Source: Phycisphaerales bacterium UBA2402 | GTDB lineage: Bacteria; Planctomycetota; Phycisphaerae; Phycisphaerales; UBA1924 | Reading direction: 5' to 3' | Length of the DNA stretch: 18,016 nucleotides | Assembly (NCBI GenBank): GCA_002343715.1 | Contig: DDSA01000075.1 | Span: forward strand, 1-18,016 | In this document: positions 1 to 8,124 of the stretch, one piece after another | Layout: each line of letters starts with the position of its first letter | How positions within the stretch are numbered: the stretch's first letter is position 1 | The notes under the pieces: model-generated | Told to the model about the DNA's origin: nothing | The model's database searches: none | The model's input: only the letters and a program-made list of their open reading frames with translations | Translations under genes and position numbers: made by a program

Positions 1-543
1 ACCGATGCAAACGGCCTTCCCCGTCTCCCCGGCCGGATGGTCCTGCGCACCGATCCAGACCGAGCGATCGATGCCCTCCTCGCCGACCTCTTCATCACGC
101 AGCAGCCCGCGGAGCAGGAGCGTGGGGTGGGCGAATCGGCGGAGTTCACGGTCATCGCCACGGGCGATGGTGAACTGGGGTATCAGTGGCGCATGCGCGA
201 CCCCGTGACCGGCGCCTTCGAGGCCCTCGCCGAAGGCGGACGCTACACGGGCACGATGACCGACACGCTCACGATCGCCGACCTCGGGTGCGATGATGGC
301 GGGGAGTACGACGTGCTGATCACCGATGGGTGCGGCTCGTTCCCCAGCGAGAGCGCGACTCTGACGATCGACTTCCTCGGCGACTTCAACAACGATGGCG
401 GCGTGGACGGCGCGGATGTCGAGGCCTTCTTCGAGGCGTGGGAGGCCGGAGACTTCAGCGCCGATGTCAACCAGGACGGCGGCATCGACGGCGCGGATGT
501 CGAGACGTTCTTCGCGGCGTGGGAGTCGGGCGGGTGCGGGTGA
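1..543 (+). CDS. Ig-like / GC-type dockerin secreted protein, 3' end (partial)
   Basis: The reading frame is open from the first base, so this is the C-terminal part of a longer gene. An Ig-like domain covers roughly the first two thirds: the pattern Y-Q-W, then G-G-R-Y-T-G, T-D-T-L-T-I and D-D-G-G-E-Y-D-V is the usual C-to-F strand series of such domains in planctomycete surface proteins. From base 379 to the stop lies a dockerin-like tail with two 12-residue calcium-loop patterns (D-F-N-N-D-G-G-V-D-G-A-D and D-V-N-Q-D-G-G-I-D-G-A-D). It ends W-E-S-G-G-C-G. The protein is presumably exported and held at the cell surface or in the extracellular matrix. Its N-terminal domain, and therefore its specific role, lies outside the window. 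The family call is firm; the function is unknown. Confidence 0.85.
   Translation, partial: TDANGLPRLPGRMVLRTDPDRAIDALLADLFITQQPAEQERGVGESAEFTVIATGDGELGYQWRMRDPVTGAFEALAEGGRYTGTMTDTLTIADLGCDDGGEYDVLITDGCGSFPSESATLTIDFLGDFNNDGGVDGADVEAFFEAWEAGDFSADVNQDGGIDGADVETFFAAWESGGCG
460..543 (+). repeat. 84-base repeat, copy 1 (dockerin second loop to stop)
   Basis: This stretch matches 5748-5831 at every base but one (GGC versus GGA, both glycine). It codes for the second calcium loop and the terminal W-E-S-G-G-C-G. Confidence 0.85.
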
Positions 544-660
544 GCCGCCTTCGTGCCGGACCGGTTCGCACGCTGGTGCAGAGTGCCAGTTTCACACCTG
601 TCCGGCGTTCTTTCTGCCGCAGTCGCCGCGGGCGAATGAGTATCGGCGTACGGTGGCATC

Positions 661-1515
661 ATGGTCCCGCCCCCAAACGCTGATCTGCGTCCGGCCGTTG
701 TTTCATCCGGCGGTGCGCTGCCCAGGGCCATGATTCTGCTGGCGACGGCATGGATCCTCGCGGCCGGCGCGGTTGTCGCCTCCCGCTCCCGTGCCAACTG
801 GGGTTGGTACATGGATATTCACCGCACGCTCGCGGGACGCGGCGTGCCGGACGCCGTGCGCCATCTGGACAGTCTCATCATCTTCGTCGGGGCCGCGGTC
901 CTGGGCGCCTGGTTGGCTTCAAAAGTACATGGCGGGACCGTCGCCGGGCTGCTGTGCCTGCGCCGCGGCCGTGCCGGTTGGGGATGGGTCAGCGTCGCCG
1001 CGCTCGCGCCGATGGTCGTGGGCGGACTGATACTCGGGTGGCAGCGGAGAGACCCGGAGGCATCGATCAGTGCACTGCTGCCGCGGATCATCAGCGGCGT
1101 GGTTCGAGCGCCCATCGCCGAGGAGTTCCTGTTCCGTGGCCTGCTCATCGGTGTCTGTGCCGCGGCGGTGGGGTGGCGTGGCCGGTGGTTCTGGTGCAAC
1201 GCGTTCGCCGCGGCGTGCCTCTTCGCGTCGATTCACATCTCGTGGTCCGAGCCGAACCTTGAACGTACTTGGCCGACGCTGCTGGTGACGGGGATGGGCG
1301 GGTTGTGGTACGCCTGGCTACTCGCGAGATGGGGCTCCCTGTGGATGCCGATGGTGATGCACGCGGGGATGAACCTTGGATGGATGCTCGCCGCGGCGGG
1401 GGGCGGCGCTGGCGGGGGCGGGTGGATCGAGAACGTGCTGCGGGCGGCCACCATCACGCTGGCAACGGCCTGGACCTTGCGTTCGACGCGTGGCGGGGCC
1501 CAGATCCGGGAGTGA
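661..1515 (+). CDS. CPBP-family intramembrane metalloprotease (CAAX protease-like)
   Basis: This 284-residue membrane protein has about eight hydrophobic segments. It shows the three CPBP (Abi) motifs in order: A-E-E-F-L-F-R at residues 153-159 (catalytic glutamates 154/155, Arg159), F-A-S-I-H at 188-192, and H-A-G-M-N at 234-238. In characterised members these residues bind metal and cleave peptide bonds within the membrane. The family includes CAAX proteases, bacteriocin-immunity proteins and the myxosortases that process C-terminal sorting signals in Myxococcota. Its substrate here is unknown. It sits between two genes for dockerin-tailed proteins and has no other obvious partner. The start is uncertain: the ATG at 661 and the in-frame ATG at 730 both lack a strong ribosome site, and the hydrophobic N-terminus begins at the second. 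Confidence 0.85.
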   Translation: MVPPPNADLRPAVVSSGGALPRAMILLATAWILAAGAVVASRSRANWGWYMDIHRTLAGRGVPDAVRHLDSLIIFVGAAVLGAWLASKVHGGTVAGLLCLRRGRAGWGWVSVAALAPMVVGGLILGWQRRDPEASISALLPRIISGVVRAPIAEEFLFRGLLIGVCAAAVGWRGRWFWCNAFAAACLFASIHISWSEPNLERTWPTLLVTGMGGLWYAWLLARWGSLWMPMVMHAGMNLGWMLAAAGGGAGGGGWIENVLRAATITLATAWTLRSTRGGAQIRE

Positions 1516-1676
1516 TTCGGATCAGCCTTTTCCGCCGCGAAGTGGCGGGCGCTCCCGGATTTTACAGGCCGGGGGATATTCTCTTGGAAATCGACGATTG
1601 ACGCGCTCCCGGCCCGCGCCGATCCCGCTCCCTGTGGATAAGGGCCGCACGGCGCGGCGGAACATGGGAGGATCTC

Positions 1677-4600
1677 ATGCGATTGCTGCGAGTTGCTTCG
1701 ACACTGGTGTTTGCCTTCACCGCATCGGCTCAGCCGGTGCTCCTGACCGGGCCGGTCACGCTCAACCCCGGTGCCGCGACCATCACGCCTACGTCGGGCG
1801 GAGATCCCGTGCCGCTGGCGACAGCCGAGATCACGGTGGAGGGAACGAGACTGACGGTCAACGGCCCGCACACCATCGCGTCGCTCACGCTGCGGCGCAG
1901 CGCTGGCAATGTGGCCGCGGTCGTGACGCACGATGCGAACTTCGTCGGCGGCGGGGTGAACGGGCTGAGCCTGACCATCACCGGCGACCTGATCGTGCAG
2001 GGCGCGGCGGGTTCGCTGGTCGGCAGCAGCATTGATGTCTACGGCAAGGGATGGCCCTACCAACAGGGGCCGGGCATCGGTGTTGGTTTTGGTCAGGGGG
2101 CGGGGTCTTCCGGGCACGGGGGATCGGGCACAACCAGTTACAACGGGTCCGGCGGCGGCGGCACGTACGGCTCCGCGAAACACCCCGTGACATTTGGCAC
2201 CGGGGCCAAGAGTTACCCCATCGGCAGCCCGCCCGGCGGTGGCGGGTGTGTTCGTCTCATCGTCGGCGGCACCGCATCGATCGACGGACAGGTTATCGCC
2301 GAGGGCGACTTCGCGTCATTTGGTTTCGGCGGCGGAGGATACACGCACGCGGGCAGTTCCGGCGGCTCGGTCTGGATCACGGCCCACGCGCTGCAAGGCT
2401 CGGGATCGATCACGGCCCACGGCGGCCAGGGCCTCACGCCCGGCGGCGGCGGGCGTATCGCGATCGAGTGTCACATTCCGATCCGGCCGTCGTTCAGCGG
2501 GCTGATCGCCGCGTGGGGCGGGCACAACGGATTCGGGGGTTCCGCGGCGACGCTGCGCACCTCGGCCGGGACCGTCTACCTTCGATCCGCGACGGGCCGC
2601 GGCCTCTTCATCATTGACGGCGGAACGACGGTGCCCTCCACCAGCTCGCTCCCCAACATCGCCGTGGGGGAAGCGGCGGACCCGTGGGGCGACCTGGGCA
2701 ACGTGGACTTCCACATCCGCAACGGCGGCGCGGCCCGCATCGCGTCGGGCGATGTGGTCTCGTTCGCGGGCGATGCGGTCATTGACACCGGGGCCAAACT
2801 CGAACTCAACTCGACGCTCCGCGCGGGCGGGCACGCGACGCTCGGCGGCGCTGGCGCGGCGGTCACCATCAGCCACGCCGCCAACACACCCAACACGCTC
2901 GTCTCTCCCGGCTGCATGTTGGATGTCGTCGGCGACATGTTGATCGCCGCGAACGCCACGCTCAACGGCGACGGACGGGGCTATCCACCGGGCCAAGGAC
3001 CGGGCTTGTCGCCCTTCTTTCCCAACTCCGGCAGCGCAGGGCACGGTGGGATCGGCGCGATCGGCTACGGCGGGCTGGCGGGCGGCGGGATGTATGGATC
3101 GCCGATCGAGCCGATCACGTATGGCACTGGGGGCGTGAATCAGGCCGCGGGGGGTGGGGCGTTCCGTGTTGTGGTCGGCGGCGACCTGACGCTTGACGGG
3201 AGAGTTTCGGCAGATGCGGCGGGAGTGGGTTCCGACACGTGGCCGGTCGGGTCCGGCGGCTCCGTGTTGCTGCGCATCGGCCGCGAGTTCCGCGGCACGG
3301 GCGCGGTCAGCGCGGGCGGTGGGATCAACCGCAGCGGCGGCGCGGGCGGCCGCATCGCGGTCTATGCCAACTCGCACACCTTCACGGGCGTGCTCAGTGC
3401 TTTCGGCGGAGAAGCTCACGGAGGGCCGGGGACCATCGTCCGCGCCCCCATCGACGGATCGTCGCCGACGCTGGTTCTTGACTCGGGCCCGCAAGGGTCC
3501 GTGCGGATCAACACCATCATCGAAACCGCCGATGCCGCCACCGGCCTGCCGATCACGTGGGCGGGTGTCACGCTGCGGGGCACCACGTGGGCCAAAGTCC
3601 CGGTCGGCGATCCACTCGTGGTGGAGGGTGATCTTACGCTCCAAGGTACCTCGACCCTCAACCTGAACACGACCGCCCAGGTCGCGGGCAACTTCGTCAT
3701 GTCGTCCACTTCCACTGTGACACACGATGCGAACACGCCGGGCTTCCACCTCGAAGTCGGGGGCGATGCGATCATTCCCGCGGGCGCGAAGTTCGATGGG
3801 GACGGAAAGGGGTACCCACCGTACACCGGGCCGGGCTTCCCGACCCACGGCGGGGGCGCGGGGTCAGGGCACGGTGGGCGGGGCGGCCCCACTTGGCAGA
3901 ATCCTGCACAAGAGGGTGGCGGCGTCTACGGCTCCACCACGCAGCCAACGACCTTCGGATCGGGGGGTGTGAATCAGAACGCGGGCGGCGGCGCTTTCAA
4001 ACTCACCGTCGCGGGCAACCTTACCCTCGACGGCACGATCTCGGTCAATCAGGCCGGAGCGCCCGCCGATGCGGGGTGGGCCGCTTCGGGCGGTTCGGTC
4101 TGGATTACTACCGGCGGGGTCTTCTCCGGGTCGGGCACTGTCCGAGCCAACGGGCTGGCATCGCGCAGTTACGGCGGTGGGGGTCGCATCGCCCTCTATT
4201 ACGAAAGTTCAACCTTCTCCGGGCTTTTGCAGGCCCAGAGCGGCCTGAGCCCGGACCTCGGCGGAAACATGAGTTGCGCAGCGCCCGGCACGGTCCTACG
4301 AAAGGCCCACGCCGCGGCCTTCCCCGATGTCACCCTCGATGCCGGTTGCACAGGGCCGCAGAGGGCCGTCAGCCCTTCGCTCATGTCCGAACTCGGCACG
4401 GGGTTGGGCAGCGCCGAGATCCGCGGCGGGACGCAGGTGCGGGCGGGGGAACCATACATCTTTAACGGTGATCTCACCGCCATCGGCCCCTCCACGCGCA
4501 TCGACGCCACCGGCGGCCTCTTCGCGCTGGGCGATATCTCTCTCACCGACGGAGTTCGACTCACCCACACCCGCGGCGTGATGGGGTTCCACCTCGCGGC

Positions 4601-5831
4601 GGGAGGAGATATGTACATCGATGCCCATTGCATAGTCGATGCCGACGGACTGGGGTACGGTCCCGGGCAAGGCCCTGGCTCCGGCGGGTTCAGTGATTGC
4701 TGGCCGAGTTCGGGCGGCGGGGGCGGGCACGGTGGCGCGGGTGGGATCGGCTGGAACGTATCGGGCCAGTGCCATACCACGCCGGGCGGCGGCGCCTACG
4801 GCTCAGCGCAGTCTCCCATCGAGTTGGGCTCCGCGGGCGGGAACACCAGTTACGGGTGCAACCCGGGCGACTACGCCATCTTTGGCGGGGGTGCGGTGCG
4901 GTTGTCCGCACGCGGGGAGTTGCGGGCGCTCTGCCTCGTTACCGCGCGGGGGCTTCCAGGGGTGTTCTGCGCCTCTTCGCACTCATCCGGTGCCGGGGCG
5001 GGCGGATCAATCTGGCTGACCGGGGGCGGCGATGTCATCGCGCCCAACCTGCGGGCGCACGGCGGCGGATACACCACCGGCGGCGGGCCTGGCGATTGCT
5101 ACTTTCTCGGCGGGCCGGGCGGCGGCGGGCGCGTGGCGATCTATTCCGGCGGCACCATCACCGGCGATTTCGGACTGCCCGGCAGCACGGAGCAGACCGC
5201 GACGAACTCCAACTGCCCGGATCGTTCCGACCCGTTCGCGAGGTACGTCGTGCGTGGCGGGTGGGCCGCGCCCCTCCGCGGCGATTGCGCCTGTTACGCA
5301 TACACACGTCCCACCGACGGATGGGACGGCAGTCTGGTGCTCGAAGAGTTCGCGCACCCCGGCGGCATCACCGCGCAACCGCAGAGCGTGCAACGGCCCC
5401 TCGGCAGCGTTGCGACTTTCTCCATCAGCGGGGAGCCCGGTGGTCCGGTCGGCTTCGAGGCCGCCTACCAATGGCGACGCAACGGCATCGCCCTGCGGGA
5501 TGGTCCGCAGCCCGGTGGGTCCACGGTGAGCGGAGCGACCAGCTCCGACCTGCTGTTCGACAACCTGCAGGAAAGCGATGCCGGCACCATCGACGTCATC
5601 TTTTTTACGGCCAGCGGCCCCATCCTCAGCGATGCCGCGCAACTCTCCATCGGCGACCCATGCCCGGCCGATTTCAACCAGGACGGCGGCATCGACGGCG
5701 GCGATGTGGAGGCTTTCTTTGCGGCGTGGGAAATGGGAGATGCCGCGGCCGATGTCAACCAGGACGGCGGCATCGACGGCGCGGATGTCGAGACGTTCTT
5801 CGCGGCGTGGGAGTCGGGAGGGTGCGGGTGA
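1677..5831 (+). CDS. Giant secreted glycine-rich modular protein with Ig-like and dockerin tail
   Basis: This 1384-residue protein begins with a signal peptide (M-R-L-L-R then a hydrophobic core ending near A-S-A-Q, residue 19). The start is set by GGGAGGA at 1666-1672, four bases before the ATG. Four homologous modules follow, anchored on G-x-G-[YW]-x-P/Y-x-x-G-P-G at residues 123, 433, 710 and 991. Each has a poly-glycine stretch, Y-G-S, G-G-S-[VI]-[WL] and G-G-R-[IV]-A-[IV]-[YE]. Between modules are short alternating hydrophobic strands with V-x-G-D-L-T-L-like turns, consistent with a beta-helix or solenoid. Module four is rich in cysteine and the earlier ones are not. An Ig-like region spans about 1229-1329 and the dockerin-like tail 1330-1384, ending G-G-C-G. 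A structural adhesin or matrix protein is likely. I do not recognise a named family for the modules, and no catalytic motif is visible. Confidence 0.85.
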   Translation: MRLLRVASTLVFAFTASAQPVLLTGPVTLNPGAATITPTSGGDPVPLATAEITVEGTRLTVNGPHTIASLTLRRSAGNVAAVVTHDANFVGGGVNGLSLTITGDLIVQGAAGSLVGSSIDVYGKGWPYQQGPGIGVGFGQGAGSSGHGGSGTTSYNGSGGGGTYGSAKHPVTFGTGAKSYPIGSPPGGGGCVRLIVGGTASIDGQVIAEGDFASFGFGGGGYTHAGSSGGSVWITAHALQGSGSITAHGGQGLTPGGGGRIAIECHIPIRPSFSGLIAAWGGHNGFGGSAATLRTSAGTVYLRSATGRGLFIIDGGTTVPSTSSLPNIAVGEAADPWGDLGNVDFHIRNGGAARIASGDVVSFAGDAVIDTGAKLELNSTLRAGGHATLGGAGAAVTISHAANTPNTLVSPGCMLDVVGDMLIAANATLNGDGRGYPPGQGPGLSPFFPNSGSAGHGGIGAIGYGGLAGGGMYGSPIEPITYGTGGVNQAAGGGAFRVVVGGDLTLDGRVSADAAGVGSDTWPVGSGGSVLLRIGREFRGTGAVSAGGGINRSGGAGGRIAVYANSHTFTGVLSAFGGEAHGGPGTIVRAPIDGSSPTLVLDSGPQGSVRINTIIETADAATGLPITWAGVTLRGTTWAKVPVGDPLVVEGDLTLQGTSTLNLNTTAQVAGNFVMSSTSTVTHDANTPGFHLEVGGDAIIPAGAKFDGDGKGYPPYTGPGFPTHGGGAGSGHGGRGGPTWQNPAQEGGGVYGSTTQPTTFGSGGVNQNAGGGAFKLTVAGNLTLDGTISVNQAGAPADAGWAASGGSVWITTGGVFSGSGTVRANGLASRSYGGGGRIALYYESSTFSGLLQAQSGLSPDLGGNMSCAAPGTVLRKAHAAAFPDVTLDAGCTGPQRAVSPSLMSELGTGLGSAEIRGGTQVRAGEPYIFNGDLTAIGPSTRIDATGGLFALGDISLTDGVRLTHTRGVMGFHLAAGGDMYIDAHCIVDADGLGYGPGQGPGSGGFSDCWPSSGGGGGHGGAGGIGWNVSGQCHTTPGGGAYGSAQSPIELGSAGGNTSYGCNPGDYAIFGGGAVRLSARGELRALCLVTARGLPGVFCASSHSSGAGAGGSIWLTGGGDVIAPNLRAHGGGYTTGGGPGDCYFLGGPGGGGRVAIYSGGTITGDFGLPGSTEQTATNSNCPDRSDPFARYVVRGGWAAPLRGDCACYAYTRPTDGWDGSLVLEEFAHPGGITAQPQSVQRPLGSVATFSISGEPGGPVGFEAAYQWRRNGIALRDGPQPGGSTVSGATSSDLLFDNLQESDAGTIDVIFFTASGPILSDAAQLSIGDPCPADFNQDGGIDGGDVEAFFAAWEMGDAAADVNQDGGIDGADVETFFAAWESGGCG
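2043..5190 (+). repeat. Four tandem long protein modules (about 280-310 codons each)
   Basis: Within the giant gene, the same module begins at bases 2043, 2973, 3804 and 4647. Spacings are therefore 310, 277 and 281 codons. The repeat is visible at protein level through the G-P-G, Y-G-S, G-G-S-V-W and G-R-I-A-x-Y motifs. At DNA level the copies have diverged considerably, so the duplication is old. Confidence 0.8.
5748..5831 (+). repeat. 84-base repeat, copy 2 (dockerin second loop to stop)
   Basis: Partner of 460-543 with a single silent difference. The rest of the two genes is unrelated at DNA level, so the tail alone appears to have been copied or homogenised. Confidence 0.85.
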
Positions 5832-6252
5832 ATGGCCATAGGCTGTGCGCGCGGGCCTTCGTGCTCCACGGGTCTGCGTTGCACGGCGATGTTGACCCTG
5901 GGCCGAGCACGACAGCGGCGTGAGGGGTCGGCGTGGCGGCGTGCGGTGTTCCTACGGCCGGCGCGGGAGATGGTTGAGTGAGGCCGAGGATCGGCGGTTC
6001 GTCGGGGCAACGCGATGCCCGAGCGGAGACTCTCGACTGAAACACACCCTGAACTTCTCAACCAGGCCCGCCGGCGCGGGTTGCAGGGATCACAGAAGGG
6101 ACGCGTCCATCAACATGCTTGTCTCAACACTCCGTCCGATAGCAATCTACGTTCTTCCTCTGGATATCCCCGGGTGATTTCAACGCCCACGGGTGTCACG
6201 CACGGGTACAATTCCCGTGCGCGAGGCGCTTGCCCGCGGATGAGGAGGAGAG
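5832..6252. other. 421-base intergenic region between two surface-protein genes
   Basis: I see no convincing gene here; the short open frames lack ribosome sites and domain features. The notable elements are at the 3' end: a perfect 8-base inverted repeat around TACAAT at 6199-6221 and a strong ribosome site, AGGAGGAG at 6243-6250, for the lectin gene. No uridine-tract terminator is evident after 5831. Confidence 0.6.
6199..6221 (+). promoter_or_regulatory. 8-bp inverted repeat enclosing a TACAAT hexamer upstream of the lectin gene
   Basis: CGCACGGG and CCCGTGCG form a perfect inverted repeat separated by TACAATT. The central hexamer (6207-6212) resembles a -10 element and lies 40 bases before the start codon at 6253. 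No good -35 box is found at 16-18 bases. The element could be an operator over a promoter, a stem-loop in the 5' leader, or chance in GC-rich DNA. Confidence 0.35.
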
Positions 6253-8124
6253 ATGAATCTGTTGCGTACCTGTCTGTTGTCCCTGTGTGCGAGCGCGGGG
6301 TGTGCCTTCGCCCAGTGCGGTGCGAACTTCACTTACAACGATTTCACCGTGCTCGGTGGTCCGCTGTCGGACCTGAGTCTGCTCGGCAGCGCGTCCCTGG
6401 ACGGCGGCGCGTTGCGCCTGACTCCCACCGCCTTCGGTCAGTCCGGCGCCGCGTGGTACCGGCTGAGCAAGGCTTCGGTTGGGACTGGGTTTGAGTCACG
6501 ATTCCGATTCCGCATTACAGATGGCGCAGCGGATGGGTTCGCGTTTGTCATCCAGGATCAGTCCCCCTTCGCCATCGGCGATGGCGGCAGCGCCCTGGGC
6601 TACGGCAATGGTCCGGGGGTGGGCATCACCCGTTCGGTCGCGGTCGAGATCGATACCTTCTACTTTGTGGGCGAGTTCGCCGCGCCTCACATCAGCGTGC
6701 AGACCCGCGGCGCATCGGAGAACGACGCCTCGGACTCCTTCTCGCTGGGCCACACGTTCATCCCCTTCTCGATCCTCGACGGCGGCGAGCACGAGGTCGT
6801 GGTGCGGTATCAGCCCGGCACACTCTCGGTGGAGATCGACACACTGCCGCTCTTGACCGTTCCGCTCGACCTGCACGACATCTCCGGCGATGACATCCTC
6901 GACGGCGAGTGTGCCTACGTCGGATTCACGGCGGCCACCGGAGGTGCCGTGGCCAACCAGGACATCACGTACTGGTCGTTCAGCGATGGTTCGAGCGGGG
7001 GCTGCGGCGCTTCTTTCAACTACTTCGATCTGTCCGACACGAGTTCGCTGACGCTCGTGGGTGACGCGTCGCAGGCGACCGATGTTCTGCGCCTCACCCC
7101 CGCCGCGGATGGTCAGCGGGGCGCGGCGTGGTACACCGCGGGGCAGTCACGGGTGGGAGACGGCTTCGCCACCGAGTTCACGTTCAGGATCAGCAACGGC
7201 TGCGCCGACGGGTTGGCCTTTGTGATCCAGAGCGAGGGCGGTTCGGCCATCGGCGATGGGGGCAGCGGCATGGGGTACGCGAACAACGGGACCGCCGGCA
7301 TCACGCGGTCGCTCGCCGTCGAGATCGACACCTTTGGCCTTGAGGATGAGTTCGGCGCACCGCACCTGAGTCTTCAGAGCAACGGGATCGGTGAGAACCG
7401 TTACGAGAATGATTATTCACTGATCTGGGCCTACCTCTTCGGCATCGATCCGTGCGACGGCGAGCCGCACACGGTGCGCATCGAGTTTGAGGACGGCACG
7501 ATGCGGGTGTCGATGGATGGTCAACTCTTCATCAGCCACGCGGTTGACCTGCACGACATCTTCGGCGAGGACATCCTCGACGGCGAATGCGCCTGGGTCG
7601 GATTCACCGCGGGAACGGGCGGTGCCACCGCCGATCAGGACATCCTCTCGTGGACGTTCGACGACAACTTTGGCCAGTCTTGTGTGCCGCCCCTGATCAC
7701 CGATTTCCCGGATTCCTCGGCGCGCTCCGCGGGGCGGCGGGCCGAGTTCACCTTTGGCGGCACCGGCAGCGGGCCGCCCGCACACCAGTGGTATCTCAAC
7801 GGCGTTCGAATCGTCGACGGTGGCCGTTTCAGCGGGGCCGACACGGCCACGCTCGTCATCGACCCCCTCTCGGTCGTCGATGCCGGCTTGCTCGACTTCG
7901 TCCTGGAGAATGACTGCGGCCGTTCGATCAGCGGGTTCATCCTCGATGTGCTCTGCTTCGCCGATTTCAACCAGGACGGCGGGATCGACGGCGCCGATGT
8001 CGATGCCTTCTTCGGCGCGTGGGAGGCCGGGGATTTCGCGGCGGATGTGAATGGCGACGGGGGTGTGGACGGGGCGGATGTGGATACCTTCTTTGGAGCA
8101 TGGGAGGCGGGAGCATGTCTCTGA
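6253..8124 (+). CDS. Secreted protein with two L-type lectin-like domains, Ig-like domain and dockerin tail
   Basis: This protein has 623 residues. A signal peptide (about 1-20, cleavage after A-F-A) follows the strong ribosome site AGGAGGAG at 6243-6250. Two homologous jelly-roll domains, about residues 23-244 and 251-468, match the bacterial/legume L-type lectin pattern: A-A-W-Y, a D-G-F-A-F-V-I-Q or D-G-L-A-F-V-I-Q strand, V-E-I-D-T-F or its equivalent, and D-I-L-D-G-E-C-A-x-V-G-F-T-A near the end. The D in D-G and the E-I-D are the counterparts of residues that hold metal and sugar in legume lectins. The usual metal-site asparagine after E-x-D is not obvious. An Ig-like domain (about 480-565) precedes the dockerin-like tail (569-623, ending G-A-C-L). 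It probably binds glycans outside the cell; the ligand is unknown. The next gene starts inside its last codons. Confidence 0.85.
   Translation: MNLLRTCLLSLCASAGCAFAQCGANFTYNDFTVLGGPLSDLSLLGSASLDGGALRLTPTAFGQSGAAWYRLSKASVGTGFESRFRFRITDGAADGFAFVIQDQSPFAIGDGGSALGYGNGPGVGITRSVAVEIDTFYFVGEFAAPHISVQTRGASENDASDSFSLGHTFIPFSILDGGEHEVVVRYQPGTLSVEIDTLPLLTVPLDLHDISGDDILDGECAYVGFTAATGGAVANQDITYWSFSDGSSGGCGASFNYFDLSDTSSLTLVGDASQATDVLRLTPAADGQRGAAWYTAGQSRVGDGFATEFTFRISNGCADGLAFVIQSEGGSAIGDGGSGMGYANNGTAGITRSLAVEIDTFGLEDEFGAPHLSLQSNGIGENRYENDYSLIWAYLFGIDPCDGEPHTVRIEFEDGTMRVSMDGQLFISHAVDLHDIFGEDILDGECAWVGFTAGTGGATADQDILSWTFDDNFGQSCVPPLITDFPDSSARSAGRRAEFTFGGTGSGPPAHQWYLNGVRIVDGGRFSGADTATLVIDPLSVVDAGLLDFVLENDCGRSISGFILDVLCFADFNQDGGIDGADVDAFFGAWEAGDFAADVNGDGGVDGADVDTFFGAWEAGACL
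8102..8107 (+). promoter_or_regulatory. Ribosome binding site located inside the preceding dockerin codons
   Basis: GGGAGG lies seven bases before the ATG at 8115, within the codons for the W-E-A-G end of the lectin protein. It favours 8115 over the in-frame ATGs at 8019 and 8100 and implies translational coupling. Confidence 0.55.

Noticed and set aside
1598..1642. TTGACG and GGATAA as a promoter for the giant protein gene
   Set aside because: The spacing between the two boxes is over 30 bases, far from the normal 16-18.
1233..2183. 316-residue minus-strand frame across the protease gene end and the start of the giant gene
   Set aside because: No motif or ribosome site, and it spans two real genes and their intergenic gap.
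2316..3848. 510-residue open frame on the minus strand, antisense to the giant protein gene
   Set aside because: It is Arg/Ala/Asp-rich, has no domain, signal peptide or ribosome site, and lies opposite a gene with clear repeats and signal peptide. Long antisense frames are expected in DNA this rich in GC.
2043..5190. CRISPR or short tandem DNA repeats in the glycine-rich gene
   Set aside because: The repetition is at protein level with a period of about 280-310 codons; there are no short identical repeats with regular spacers.
8019..8114. Upstream starts for the short secreted protein
   Set aside because: They would place non-signal-like residues before the signal peptide; GGGAGG seven bases before 8115 supports the later start.
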